Source: Clostridia bacterium
GTDB lineage: Bacteria > Bacillota > Clostridia > Oscillospirales > Acutalibacteraceae
NCBI GenBank assembly: GCA_017430535.1
Contig: JAFRMR010000013.1
Coordinates: 186,001-250,000, forward strand
DNA length: 64,000 nt
Direction of reading: 5' to 3'
Both the position numbers and the translations under genes were made by a program. The stretch's first letter is position 1. Every line of letters begins with the position of its first letter. Under the pieces are notes generated by a model. The model had not been told where the DNA came from. It did no database searches and saw only the letters and a list, made by a program, of their open reading frames with translations. Positions 33,929 through 42,930 of this stretch are shown here, piece after piece.

Positions 33929-34864
33929 TTAAGCGGTTCGGGATTTATGCTTAACCTCACTTCGCTGAATATCGTTTTCAATGTGAAGTTCCTTATTAAG
34001 CGAAGTGATTATCTCGTTACTGCATTTCTGTATATCAGACAGTAACGGTCTCAGCGAAGAAATACCGTTTTTCGAATACGCCCCGATATACTCAAAGCTG
34101 TATTCACTTGTATCAGCTCCAATTGCTTCAGACACTACGAAAGCCGTGCTTTCGGCTAATATTTCATTTTCTTCTCGGGTGAGGTTATGTAGTATTGAGA
34201 GCTCATCTGCTCTTTCGTGTCCGATTTCATGCGCAAGTGTCTTGATTTGAGCCAGTTGCGGGAGAGTTTCTTCAACGACAATTTTCTTATTTACAGCATC
34301 ATAATAGCCGTAAGCGTTGCCTTCGATTTTCTCGAACGAAACTTCGCAATTTGCCGCTTTTACGAGAGCGGATATTATCTCATCGTAGTTTTCAACCTCT
34401 CTGTCGAGAAGCTTCGGCTGTAATAATTCAAGGTCTCTCCCACTGGTCTGGCTTATGTCGAAAACCGTTCCTGTTCTGAAGTTCATATATGACAGTGTTT
34501 CTTTGGTATATTGTGGATTCCCATCTGCATCAAGCACTGGATTCCCGTTCTTATCCTTAACTTCTTTGTCAATTTCTTTGTGAAAGGGTGTAGGGCAAAT
34601 TATAGTTATCCCTTTTTGTCCTCGGTCTGGGTATCGCCCAAGAGATTTCCAACCGGTATATGAATTAACGAGTGTAGCTTTACCTTCTGACTGTATGTAT
34701 ATGAGCAAACAGTTATTTGCGCTGTATTGATGAAATTTTGAAAGTGTCTGCAAGTAGTTCTTATAGTGTTCTGACGAAAACAATTTTTTCATCCCGGATT
34801 CGAGATGCTTTGATATTATGTCAATACGCTCTTTCTGGTTTTTGGCTGATGATAAGTCAAGCAT
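33929..34864 (-). CDS. ArdC-like ssDNA-binding protein with zincin motif
   Basis: A 311-residue protein. The N-terminal ArdC-type domain is recognised by KFHQYSANNCLLIYIQSEG and GWKSLGRYPDRGQKGITI. A metallopeptidase motif TLAHEIGHE follows near residue 217. ArdC-like proteins bind single-stranded DNA entering a new host and protect it from restriction. Start and T4CP stop overlap (TAATG). It is encoded between the coupling protein and MobC, as expected for an early-transfer function. Confidence 0.82.
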   Translation of the reverse strand: MLDLSSAKNQKERIDIISKHLESGMKKLFSSEHYKNYLQTLSKFHQYSANNCLLIYIQSEGKATLVNSYTGWKSLGRYPDRGQKGITIICPTPFHKEIDKEVKDKNGNPVLDADGNPQYTKETLSYMNFRTGTVFDISQTSGRDLELLQPKLLDREVENYDEIISALVKAANCEVSFEKIEGNAYGYYDAVNKKIVVEETLPQLAQIKTLAHEIGHERADELSILHNLTREENEILAESTAFVVSEAIGADTSEYSFEYIGAYSKNGISSLRPLLSDIQKCSNEIITSLNKELHIENDIQRSEVKHKSRTA

Positions 34865-36330
34865 TATTTTTCACCTCGATTCTTTAAGTATTCGTCGTTA
34901 TATTGTCTTATGGCATCCGCCTTTGGCTTAAGGTATTTATCTTTATAATACGGGACTTTATTGAGACAGTAATAACCGGTATTGTGCAATATGATAGCTT
35001 TGCCGTCTCGGACAAGGTTCATCAAGTCGCTTTCTTCAACCCTTGCCTTTTCTTCAAAAGATGTTGTTCCCGATTTGTTTTTTCCAGTAGTTTTAGAGCT
35101 TCTTACTTGCGTGTATTTTGGTATCATACCAACTATTTCTTTAGCAGTTTCTTGAGAGGAACATTGAAGAATTATTTTTGTTGAACAATTAGCTATCAGT
35201 GTTGAGATTTCGGACTTTTTGAAGCCCCCTTCAAGTGCACTGAGAGACTGTGTAACGAGCACCAAGGAAACACCTTTGCTTCTGATTGTAAGTGAAGCTA
35301 TCGGAAGCATCCCTATCGAGCCGGCAGTTATCAGTCTCGGAAGCTCATCTATTATGAACAGAACCTTTTTAGAACCTTCCGGACGAGCAGATAATTCTAT
35401 CAGAAACATATTTATTATGAGTGAAAGGACTAAGCTGTAAGCAGTCAATTTTTCTTCCTTCACACGAAGAAAAATCGAAAACCCGTTTTCTATATCTTTG
35501 GGCGTGATTTTTCTCGGCGCATCACGCAGAGCGTAAACCAAATTTTTGTCAAAGAAGGTATTAACAGCGAGGTTGATTGAGGAAAAAATTGATGTCAGCG
35601 TATCTTCAGCAAGGTCATAGTATGGAACCATCAGTTTTCTCGCTAAGGTTCCTTCATCGAGCGTGTTTATGATTTTCTCAATTTCCTGTTTTATCGGCAT
35701 CGACATTATTGCAGACACAATGTCAGGCAAGTTGTGAATACCGTTTTGATAATGATAGATAAGAAGTGATGTCAGCATTGACCTTGCTGACAAACTCCAG
35801 TATGCTTCTCCATTCTGGTCTATTTTTATCAGAGACTCGGAAACGACTTGCATCGTTTCATATATTTCTTGTTCGGATGAGTCGTCGGCTAACTTCCAAA
35901 ACGGATTGAAGCCGTAAGAAGCGGAGTCTTGAGGGTCAAATATCTTGATGTGAGGGTCGTCGAGTCGTTTTGACTTGTATGACAATTCTCCCTTGATATC
36001 TACCGCTATTAGTGAGCAGTCATCGGAGTCATTCATTAGCAGGTCGTCTATTATATAATTGGCTGATTTTCCGGAGCCGGAACCTCCTAATATCAAGCGG
36101 TGTCCGTCATCCAAGACTGAATTTGTTACATATTTCCCGGCTTTTGTTTTGCCGAGCATAAGTTGTCCTTTTTCCGGTTTGCTGTGAAGTAGCGATTTAT
36201 CAACCAGCGGCGACATTGCTCTTTTCTTTTGCTTTTCAAGATTAGCAATGTATTTTCTATTGCTTTTTTGTTGTCCGATGACAAAAAGAAGGAAAAAGAC
36301 AACTATTATAAAAACTATTTCATAATTCAT
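34864..36330 (-). CDS. VirD4/TraG-like coupling protein
   Basis: A 488-residue type IV coupling protein with one N-terminal membrane helix (residues 3-19), Walker A GGSGSGKS (82-89), Walker B VLFIIDELPRL near residue 320, and the SLVLVTQSLSALEGGF segment. It pumps the relaxase-DNA complex toward a transfer channel. No other channel genes are present, so the element carries its own coupling protein but would use another element's channel. It overlaps the genes on both sides. Confidence 0.9.
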   Translation of the reverse strand: MNYEIVFIIVVFFLLFVIGQQKSNRKYIANLEKQKKRAMSPLVDKSLLHSKPEKGQLMLGKTKAGKYVTNSVLDDGHRLILGGSGSGKSANYIIDDLLMNDSDDCSLIAVDIKGELSYKSKRLDDPHIKIFDPQDSASYGFNPFWKLADDSSEQEIYETMQVVSESLIKIDQNGEAYWSLSARSMLTSLLIYHYQNGIHNLPDIVSAIMSMPIKQEIEKIINTLDEGTLARKLMVPYYDLAEDTLTSIFSSINLAVNTFFDKNLVYALRDAPRKITPKDIENGFSIFLRVKEEKLTAYSLVLSLIINMFLIELSARPEGSKKVLFIIDELPRLITAGSIGMLPIASLTIRSKGVSLVLVTQSLSALEGGFKKSEISTLIANCSTKIILQCSSQETAKEIVGMIPKYTQVRSSKTTGKNKSGTTSFEEKARVEESDLMNLVRDGKAIILHNTGYYCLNKVPYYKDKYLKPKADAIRQYNDEYLKNRGEK

Positions 36331-36614
36331 ATCAGATGAAACCCGTTACAGTCTTTTGCATTACGGATATCGACTTCTATCTGCATTTCTATATAATTGC
36401 CAAGAACATCGGTATAGACAATAAGTCCAACGTTTACGCCTTCAGATACAACTATTTTATAAACATCACTTTTATTTTCAGCGTGTCTGGCAGCTTCATC
36501 CATTGTTTGATAAGCCGTCAGAATCACGGCTCCTTCTCCCGGCTTTTCAGGCAAATACATTACTTTACCATTAGATAAAGGGAATTTCTTAATTTTTACC
36601 TTTTTTGTTTCCAC
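36327..36614 (-). CDS. hypothetical protein
   Basis: A 95-residue protein with a basic N-terminus (VETKKVKIKKFPLSNGKVMYL) and a small alpha/beta body (GEGAVILTAYQTMDEAARHAENK). No family is recognised. I prefer the GTG at 36614 with AAAGGGGGCG 7 bases upstream; a longer frame begins inside the previous gene. It overlaps the 36589 gene by 26 bases and the coupling protein by ATGA, so translation is probably coupled. Confidence 0.6.
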   Translation of the reverse strand: METKKVKIKKFPLSNGKVMYLPEKPGEGAVILTAYQTMDEAARHAENKSDVYKIVVSEGVNVGLIVYTDVLGNYIEMQIEVDIRNAKDCNGFHLI

Positions 36615-36876
36615 TTTTTGCGCCCCCTTTCTTGGCGGTTTTTTTCTTTTTATTCTTGTGTTTTTTCTTACCTTCGACAAAACTAATATAGTTCTTAACC
36701 GCATTTTCAAGTTCAATATCCAAACTGTTGATATATTGTCTTGACCTCCCGTCTGTAGGCTTAAATGTTACAAAGCCTTTATAATAGTAGGCAATTATAA
36801 GATTGCCGTTTGCAAGAACCTCAACGGTTCGAGTTCCGTCGCTATTCTTTTTGTAAGAGAGAAATTCGGTAGTCAT
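36589..36876 (-). CDS. small lysine-rich hypothetical protein
   Basis: A 95-residue protein: a beta-rich first half (GTRTVEVLANGNLIIAYYYK) and a very basic C-terminal tail (KKKHKNKKKKTAKKGG). The tail suggests nucleic-acid binding. It is the second gene after the DUF3846-domain gene in the operon. No family is recognised. Confidence 0.62.
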   Translation of the reverse strand: MTTEFLSYKKNSDGTRTVEVLANGNLIIAYYYKGFVTFKPTDGRSRQYINSLDIELENAVKNYISFVEGKKKHKNKKKKTAKKGGAKSGNKKGKN

Positions 36877-36928
36877 TTATGAGTCCTTTCCAGCCTTCCG
36901 CTATAATCAGTGGAAGGCTCATATCATT

Positions 36929-37933
36929 TCAAATAGACTTTGAGCGTGCTTTTATTTCGACCGGAACAATACTCTCGTTTCGCCTTATAAAGAATTCCGG
37001 ATTCTTGAAACGCTCAGTATATGTTTCAAGCTGTTTCTCACTTAAACTGCAAAAATTATCTTCGCTCAAACCGACGACCATAAACCTTCCGGCAATAATG
37101 TCATACATCTCACCTTCTTCAGTTTTGAGTGCGCGGTTCAAAGGTAAATTTAGGAGCTTGCCTTCCTCATTGCAGATGATTGCCGCAGTATCTTCCCACG
37201 GATAAACACATTCAATGTAGCCGCCGACTTCTTTTTGATAAGATTGAAGAGTATCTTCAATCTGTGCCTTGTAAGGCTCTTTACCGGGTTCTACAACAAG
37301 GACTGTTATGAGTTCTTTTTCTCTATAAGGTTCAACCGTATAATTGTTTTCTTCGCAGATTTCAGCAAACTGCGAGATATGATAGATACCGCCGTTTTCC
37401 GTTTGGAAATGATAATTATCTATAAAGCGGCAAACTTCTTCTTCCGGAGCAGAACCGTCATTATAATTGATAACGATTTTTCCGCCGTCAGGTATTCTGA
37501 ACAATTCTTTGTAATTAGTATTGATAAACCGGATTCCTTTTTCCGCTTGCTTGATGTGCTCATCCAGATAACCACCGACATAGGCATAAATGTCAACTTC
37601 AGCGGATTCTGCGTTTCCTTTTATCAAATAGGTGTATGCATCCGTTTCAACCATTATCCCGTTCGGATGTTCTGTAAGGTATTCTTTACATTCGGTCTCA
37701 CTGTTGAGCAGGAAGCCACCTTCGTCTCTGTTTAGTGCAGAAAGAACTTGAGCAAAGTCTTTTCTGAATTCATAGGTGTTATAGCGTTCGTTATAATGCT
37801 CAACGCTACTTTCTTTTTTCGCTCCGTCAAGCGTTGTCCTTTGAAAAAGGATTTGCCCGGCATCACCGCCGATTTGGCGTGATTGTTTCTGAGCATATAA
37901 TTCATATTGTTGAGTAAGTTCTGAAATTACCAT
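36929..37933 (-). CDS. DUF3846-domain protein of the transfer block
   Basis: A 334-residue protein. The segment from about residue 205, VLVVEPGKEPYKAQIEDTLQ followed by GGYIECVYPWEDTAAIICNE and LPLNRAL, is a DUF3846 domain; FKNPEFF closes it. The N-terminal part has a helical and beta-rich region (ISELTQQYELYAQKQSRQI, DAYTYLIKG) seen in other large element proteins. Function is unknown; DUF3846 is common in conjugative elements of Firmicutes. It follows the RHH gene directly. Confidence 0.75.
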   Translation of the reverse strand: MVISELTQQYELYAQKQSRQIGGDAGQILFQRTTLDGAKKESSVEHYNERYNTYEFRKDFAQVLSALNRDEGGFLLNSETECKEYLTEHPNGIMVETDAYTYLIKGNAESAEVDIYAYVGGYLDEHIKQAEKGIRFINTNYKELFRIPDGGKIVINYNDGSAPEEEVCRFIDNYHFQTENGGIYHISQFAEICEENNYTVEPYREKELITVLVVEPGKEPYKAQIEDTLQSYQKEVGGYIECVYPWEDTAAIICNEEGKLLNLPLNRALKTEEGEMYDIIAGRFMVVGLSEDNFCSLSEKQLETYTERFKNPEFFIRRNESIVPVEIKARSKSI

Positions 37934-37934
37934 A

Positions 37935-38093
37935 TTATTTCCCCCTTATGTTTGTTGTCTGCAAAGACTCAAAAGCGAGCATAAGCAGTGCGGTGATTGC
38001 CGCCGACATCTTCAAACCTGTTTTTCGGCTATAGTCAGACAGCTTTTTTAATGTTATGGGTGGCAGTGTAATTTGTATTTTTGTGTTTTTCAT
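37935..38093 (-). CDS. small ribbon-helix-helix protein
   Basis: A 52-residue protein: a beta strand KIQITLPPITLKKLSDYSRK, then helices GLKMSAAITALLMLAFE. This is the CopG/Arc ribbon-helix-helix pattern, so it is a likely DNA-binding regulator. The ATG at 38093 has AAAGGAGATAATT before it; an earlier in-frame ATG at 38141 lacks a site. It ends one base before the DUF3846 gene start. Confidence 0.72.
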   Translation of the reverse strand: MKNTKIQITLPPITLKKLSDYSRKTGLKMSAAITALLMLAFESLQTTNIRGK

Positions 38094-38151
38094 AATTATC
38101 TCCTTTCGCTTTCCGCAGGAATCTAATCCTGCGGAAAGCACATCTTATAAA

Positions 38152-38610
38152 TTAAGAGTTTGCCTCAGCTAAAGCATTTAGAATTAGCCCTACATTATCG
38201 GATATATGCCTTGGCTTTATTGCTGGTATTAGTTTGATATCGTTCCCTATTTTTACAATAGTAGTCGGAATACCATCAACACGAGTTCTGGCGTAATAGT
38301 TTTCTCCATCCCGAATGAATTCATCAAACTCAATATTTATCTTGCTTCGAGTATGGTCATTAAACTTTTCATCTTTATATAAATAAAATGGAGTCACCTT
38401 ATTTGAATTGACCACATTTTCCAAATACTCGGTTATATATTCACGATATTCTTCATAAACCTCCTTGTTTTCTTCGGTTATCTCAACTTTAAATTCACCT
38501 CCTTCCAAACGAGGAATTATTCGTTTCCCTTCAACGAGAAGCCAAACACCGCAAACAACGCCCTCGTCATTGATATTTGCAAGTTCAATTTTGACATTTG
38601 GAATTTTCAT
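38152..38610 (-). CDS. hypothetical protein
   Basis: A 152-residue acidic protein (MKIPNVKIELANINDEG, GVWLLVEGKRIIPRLEGGEF). Mixed beta and helical, no signal peptide or motif recognised. It lies between the replication gene and the RHH gene; a small stem-loop (TTGCCGA / TCGGCAA at 38656-38677) upstream may separate transcripts. Confidence 0.62.
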   Translation of the reverse strand: MKIPNVKIELANINDEGVVCGVWLLVEGKRIIPRLEGGEFKVEITEENKEVYEEYREYITEYLENVVNSNKVTPFYLYKDEKFNDHTRSKINIEFDEFIRDGENYYARTRVDGIPTTIVKIGNDIKLIPAIKPRHISDNVGLILNALAEANS

Positions 38611-38807
38611 AATGCTTCTTTCTCCCCGATTCCGCTGGGGGCAACGGTATTATTATTTGCCGATTGTCTTTCGGCAAAAACAATATGAGAGAAAAAGTGC
38701 AAAACGCACATCAAAAGATGAAAAAATTTGAATTTTTTTCAAAAAAGTTCGTTTTTCGCTCTTTTTTACCCCTCACGCATATAATATGTAAGATTGAAAA
38801 GCGGTTT

Positions 38808-40253
38808 TTAAGAAATAAGATATTTGTAAACAGTATTTCTCGCCACTCCACACTCACGAGCTATAAGAGACACATTTTTTTCGTCGGGATGCTCGGATAG
38901 ATACGACCTGACAACATCGCTTTTGTCGGGACGACCGCCACCGTCATACCAATGTTTGCCATCGGTATAATTTAAGTCTCGGATTTGACGGCTTTTTTTG
39001 AGACGGTCATTCCGAGCGAGAGCCGTCTCCCTTTCTCTGTGCATTTCAAGTCCGGTCATCCTTTGAATCCCGGCAACGGACATTTTTGTAAGGTCTTTTT
39101 CGTGATACATCCTTATCGCCGCTTCAACATCATCTGTTGTAAAATGGTTTTTTTCGTCTGTCGTCATCGCTTCAAAAATATCAACAAGAGAATAGGCATC
39201 CCAGACGAACTCGTCTTCCGGAATATCGCATTTCTGAGCGTATGCACCGAGAACGAGAATGCTTTTCATTCGTATTCCGGGATGAGCTTCTGTTCGGATT
39301 TTATTCAGCCACCAGTTGTATAAACATTTATTATTGTGCCAATGCCCGGGCATCTGATTGTCTATTACTCTGCGCTGATACCACTCAGGCCATTTCTCCT
39401 TTGCCTCGTCGAGTGTGTATCGGAGCTCATCTTCGGTCAATTCTTCAAGAAGATGCCACGAGAGCTTGTTATCTTTCTTCAGCTTTTTGAGCTTTGCCGA
39501 TAAATATCCCTGTCCTTTTCTTGTCGGTTTCAGCATTGCAACGCTGTCAAAGTCATCTACAAACCCGATAAGATAATCGAGCGAGACAATTTTGCCGGTC
39601 AGATACGCTTTAACCGTATGACCTTTCTTTGTCTTAGTTCCGACGACACGATAACCCTGCACTATACCTTGGTATTGGATATTAGGGTCTTGTGAAGTAT
39701 ATGAGCACCATAACAAACGAGTAAGAACGGCTTTCAGATTGTTGAGCATTTCCAGCTTCTTACCGTAAAGAGGCAGAGGTTTATCGAGGATATAAGTTAA
39801 ATGAACACCATTTCCGGAAACGGACAAAGCCGTCGGTCTCGGCAATATACCGTCGCTTATCATTTGAAAAAGCTTTTCAAGTTCCGGCACATCAACTTCA
39901 TCAATATCGAAGATGATTGCGTGGCAGTATCGAGCGTTAGTATTCTTTTTGTTCTTTCCGATATATGAGCATCCGGAAATTACTACAAACTCGTGATTTA
40001 AAAAACATCCTTCTCTGTCAATACACTGTTGAATAATGTTTAAGTCATCGTTTATTATGCGGTTACGCATAACGCTTTTTTTATCATTTCTGTTTCTGTA
40101 TTGAAGCAACCCGTTCGGCTTATAGTCGCCATTGCTTTCGCATTTCTTCTGAAATGAGCCTTCATTAAATATCATTCGATAATACTCAAGCGGAGCTATT
40201 CCCGTGAAACGATTATCCAGCCACTCAATTTTTCTTTTGTAAAAGTCAGCCAT
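38808..40253 (-). CDS. primase-like replication protein
   Basis: A 481-residue protein. AIIFDIDEVD (Asp116, Asp118) and SVSGNGVHLTY (Ser146-His151) match the catalytic DxD and sxH motifs of archaeo-eukaryotic-type primases found in replicons of plasmids and mobile elements. A long helical middle follows, and the C-terminus is a helix-turn-helix (SLIARECGVARNTVYKYLIS). It probably starts replication of the excised element. The ATG is preceded by GAAGGAG. TAATATGTAAGAT repeats lie on both sides of the gene (38782-38794 and 40343-40355). Confidence 0.72.
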   Translation of the reverse strand: MADFYKRKIEWLDNRFTGIAPLEYYRMIFNEGSFQKKCESNGDYKPNGLLQYRNRNDKKSVMRNRIINDDLNIIQQCIDREGCFLNHEFVVISGCSYIGKNKKNTNARYCHAIIFDIDEVDVPELEKLFQMISDGILPRPTALSVSGNGVHLTYILDKPLPLYGKKLEMLNNLKAVLTRLLWCSYTSQDPNIQYQGIVQGYRVVGTKTKKGHTVKAYLTGKIVSLDYLIGFVDDFDSVAMLKPTRKGQGYLSAKLKKLKKDNKLSWHLLEELTEDELRYTLDEAKEKWPEWYQRRVIDNQMPGHWHNNKCLYNWWLNKIRTEAHPGIRMKSILVLGAYAQKCDIPEDEFVWDAYSLVDIFEAMTTDEKNHFTTDDVEAAIRMYHEKDLTKMSVAGIQRMTGLEMHRERETALARNDRLKKSRQIRDLNYTDGKHWYDGGGRPDKSDVVRSYLSEHPDEKNVSLIARECGVARNTVYKYLIS

Positions 40254-40638
40254 CTTATCAACTCCTTCATTAGTAGTATGAAAGATAAGAAAATTTTTGA
40301 TTCAAAAAGGATGAGAAGGGTTCATAAAAGAACCTTCATATTTAATATGTAAGATGGGCTGAACCACTTTCACAAAAAAGAAGTCGGGATTAAAAGAAGG
40401 TATAAAACAGAGCTATAAAATATTGACCCTATACTCTGAAGTTCCTTCTTATATAATCCTGTGGAAGCAACTATAACCGAACTAAGCGGTAATCCTCCAC
40501 CCAAGAGCAGGGCTCAAGGCACGTATATTATAGGGAGATATAGTTTTTGAACAGCAAGACTCCTCTACAAAGCGTTGTAACGTAGAGGAGTCTTATAATT
40601 TGCAAATTATTTGTATCATCATATAATTAAGTTAATTA
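40254..40638. other. gene-free region upstream of the structured RNA
   Basis: It contains a small hairpin (GAAGGTTC-type arms, 40315-40337), the TAATATGTAAGAT repeat, and a 13-bp stem AAGACTCCTCTAC / GTAGAGGAGTCTT (40556-40568 with 40582-40594) followed by a palindrome ATAATTTGCAAATTAT. Promoters for the minus-strand replication operon are expected here but none is a clear match. Confidence 0.5.
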
Positions 40639-40668
40639 TTGAAATTTATATAATATGTATGATATACT
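40639..40668 (+). promoter_or_regulatory. promoter of the structured RNA
   Basis: TTGAAA (40639-40644), an 18-bp AT-rich spacer and TATACT (40663-40668). The first stem of the RNA starts 7 bases downstream. Confidence 0.65.
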
Positions 40669-40840
40669 GTAATCGCCACGTAACCGAATAAGTCTTTTTA
40701 ACATTGTAAGTTTGTGTTTTGGTAAAAACGCAAGCTCGATTTTGATATGCTTACAATGTTAGAAGACATCAAAGTTGCGTGGCAGCAATTGGAGCTATGC
40801 GTTTTTCGTGCGCAGCTCTCGGGCTGCGCACTTTTTTATT
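40669..40840 (+). ncRNA. candidate structured RNA (rod-like), about 170 nt
   Basis: A promoter at 40639-40668 and a terminator at 40808-40838 bound a noncoding stretch with nested long-range pairing. P1 pairs 40675-40684 (GCCACGTAAC) with 40774-40783. P2 pairs 40692-40696 with 40763-40767. P3 pairs 40700-40710 (AACATTGTAAG) with 40750-40760. An apical loop of about 39 bases is left. The shape is a rod with internal loops, as in 6S-like RNAs, but I cannot assign a family. It could also be a leader with attenuator for the response-regulator gene starting 24 bases after the terminator. Confidence 0.65.
40808..40838 (+). terminator. terminator between the RNA and the LytTR gene
   Basis: Perfect 9-bp stem GTGCGCAGC / GCTGCGCAC (40808-40816 with 40823-40831) and TTTTTTATTT. 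Confidence 0.88.
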
Positions 40841-40861
40841 TATATTAAAAGAGGAGTATAT

Positions 40862-41557
40862 ATGAGAATAGCGGTTTGCGACGATGAAAGAATTGCAATA
40901 GAGAATGTTGTAACTTTACTTGAAGATTATTTTCATGACAAAAAGATTGATATTCCCTATGAAGTATTTGAAAGATATCCGGACCTTGAACCGAGGATTG
41001 ATGAATTCAACATATTTCTTATGGACTATGAAACTCCCGAGATTGACGGTATGTCATTTGCGCGGATGATCAGAGAAAAATACGGCGAAGAAAAAGCCAT
41101 AATCTTTATCACTTCATATGAGACCGTTGTTTATGAGGCATATGAAGTGAGAGCGCTCAGATATATTCTCAAGCCGATAAAAAGGGAAAAATTCTACGAG
41201 GCTCTCGACGCTTACCTTGCCACGAATGTGGTGACAAAGCGGCTTACAGTAAGGCAGGACGGTCAGGTTGAAGCGATTGAAAGCAAGGATATTGAGTATA
41301 TTGAAGCAAACGGAAAAGAAATCACCTTCCACCTTGACAGCGGCAATTCAATTACATGCAGGGATACGCTTGATTCAATTGAGCAAAAACTCGACGACTT
41401 CGGTTTTTTCAGAGTTCATCGCAAATATCTCGTGAACCTTAAAAAAGTTTCAAGTTATATGAATAATTACGTTGTGTTGAAAAGCGGTGAAAGCGTGGAA
41501 CTCAGCACAAGAAAATATGCCGATTTCCGTCTTGTGCTGCTGCAAAATGAGGGCTGA
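40862..41557 (+). CDS. LytTR-family response regulator
   Basis: A 231-residue AgrA/LytR-type regulator. The receiver domain has the acidic pocket (CDDE, residues 6-9), the phosphoacceptor Asp55 in FLMDYETPEIDGM and Lys near ILKPIKREKF. From about residue 130 the LytTR DNA-binding domain follows (YIEANGKEITFHL, FGFFRVHRKYLVNLKKV). LytTR proteins bind pairs of 9-bp direct repeats about 21 bp apart. The ATG at 40862 has AGAGGAG; the longer frame into the RNA is not used. It is followed 2 bases later by the kinase gene. Confidence 0.93.
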   Translation: MRIAVCDDERIAIENVVTLLEDYFHDKKIDIPYEVFERYPDLEPRIDEFNIFLMDYETPEIDGMSFARMIREKYGEEKAIIFITSYETVVYEAYEVRALRYILKPIKREKFYEALDAYLATNVVTKRLTVRQDGQVEAIESKDIEYIEANGKEITFHLDSGNSITCRDTLDSIEQKLDDFGFFRVHRKYLVNLKKVSSYMNNYVVLKSGESVELSTRKYADFRLVLLQNEG

Positions 41558-41559
41558 AT

Positions 41560-42834
41560 ATGAATTTCATTGATTTAAATATCTGCCTTGCTTCTCTTGT
41601 CATATACTTTATTACATTTTTCGCCGTGTTCTATTCAATCCCCGGCTACGGGCTTCGAAAAAGCAAGGTTCCGATAACAGTATTCGGAATTGCTTTTATA
41701 TCTGTTACGGTAATCATTAATCTGTTTCTTGAAAATGATGATCTCTACACCGTATTTGATGCGCTTCTCGTTGTTGTGTCTCTGATTGCTCCTTATCTTG
41801 TTTTTGTTCCAAAAAAGAAATGGACTTTTCTGTTTTTCGGCGGCGTAGTTATGATAGCGTTTGACTATGTCAGAAGTTTCATTATTTCACTTTTGCCGGA
41901 TGAAAAGATCTCCTTTCGCAAAGAAGCGCTGATATCATTGGCTGTCTATTCCCTAACTCTTATATTGCTGTCGGTGTTTCACAGCAAAATATCGGCAAAA
42001 ATACCGGAAGGATTTGTCGAAGGTATTTCGCCGTTCATTTATGTAATCATATATATTGCTTTCTTTGCATCAAGTTATGAATCGATGCTCGGCAGGACGG
42101 ATTTATTCGACTCTGCCGTATCCGCCGTTTTGAAACTTATATCTACGGGGCTTATTATTGTTTCCGTGACATATCTTGTTTACAGGTATTTCACTCTTTT
42201 TTCAAAGCAAAAAGAATCCGAGATGCAACTTGAAATGGAACTCAGGCATTATGAAGAAGCCATGCAGAAGAACCGTGATATCCGCCGCTTCAGGCACGAT
42301 TATAAAAATAATCTGATTTCTTTGAAGGCATTTATCGAGAGCGGCAGAAATGACGAAGCCAAAGAATATATTGAAGATTTAACCGGCAGTCTTGAATCCG
42401 CAGTGCTTCAATACAATACCGGCAATTATCTTGCCGACGCCATCATTTCAGAGAAAGCCAAATCCGCAGGCACGAAGAATATTGAAATTCGTTTTGACGG
42501 GCGCATACCGTCTGAAGGTATTAAGAACAGCGATATCTGCACCATTCTCGGCAATTCAACAGATAATGCTGTCAGGGCGTGTGAAGAACTTGCGCCGTGT
42601 GTTATTTCGATAAAATCCGAGGTGAAAAACAGCGGCACGATTATAAAAATAACAAATCCCGTCAAAGAAAAGGTAAATATTAAAAATAATACAATCAAAA
42701 CCACAAAATCGGATAAAGAGAATCACGGACTCGGAATCGGCAATATAAAAAAAGCCGTATCTAATTACGGCGGCGCTGTCAATCTTTCCTGCACAGATTC
42801 GGAGTTTACTCTTGAAATCCTTTTGCCCGTTTAA
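41560..42834 (+). CDS. AgrC-like sensor histidine kinase
   Basis: A 424-residue membrane kinase. The first 210 residues hold about six hydrophobic helices, as in AgrC-type peptide sensors. The dimerisation motif FRHDYKNNLISLK (His near residue 245) and a GHKL domain with ILGNSTDNAVRACEE (N box) and KENHGLGIGNIKKAV (G box) follow. Such kinases sense extracellular peptides and phosphorylate LytTR regulators. It lies 2 bases after its regulator. No agrB-like processing gene is found in this window. Confidence 0.9.
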   Translation: MNFIDLNICLASLVIYFITFFAVFYSIPGYGLRKSKVPITVFGIAFISVTVIINLFLENDDLYTVFDALLVVVSLIAPYLVFVPKKKWTFLFFGGVVMIAFDYVRSFIISLLPDEKISFRKEALISLAVYSLTLILLSVFHSKISAKIPEGFVEGISPFIYVIIYIAFFASSYESMLGRTDLFDSAVSAVLKLISTGLIIVSVTYLVYRYFTLFSKQKESEMQLEMELRHYEEAMQKNRDIRRFRHDYKNNLISLKAFIESGRNDEAKEYIEDLTGSLESAVLQYNTGNYLADAIISEKAKSAGTKNIEIRFDGRIPSEGIKNSDICTILGNSTDNAVRACEELAPCVISIKSEVKNSGTIIKITNPVKEKVNIKNNTIKTTKSDKENHGLGIGNIKKAVSNYGGAVNLSCTDSEFTLEILLPV

Positions 42835-42838
42835 GCGT

Positions 42839-42901
42839 TCATACCGCTTTTTGTTGCATTCATACCGTAAAAACAGAAAATCTGTATTTGCGGAGTATAA
42901 T
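42839..42901 (+). promoter_or_regulatory. LytTR twin-box promoter 1
   Basis: TCATACCGC (42839-42847) and TCATACCGT (42860-42868) are direct repeats 21 bp apart, followed by GAAAATCTGT (42876-42885) and TATAAT (42896-42901). There is no good -35 box, as expected for an activated promoter. It drives the 42931-45330 pair. Promoter 2 at 47727 shares the same layout. Confidence 0.82.
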
Positions 42902-42930
42902 AAACACAAATCCGAAACGGAGTTGATTCT

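Noticed and set aside
33212-36330. Full conjugative (self-transmissible) element
   Set aside because: Only a relaxase, MobC and coupling protein are found; no VirB4-like ATPase or channel proteins occur in the window.
40641-40861. T-box or known riboswitch upstream of the LytTR gene
   Set aside because: No AGGGTGGNACCGCG-type T-box element and no riboswitch core that I know is present; the structure is closed by its own terminator.
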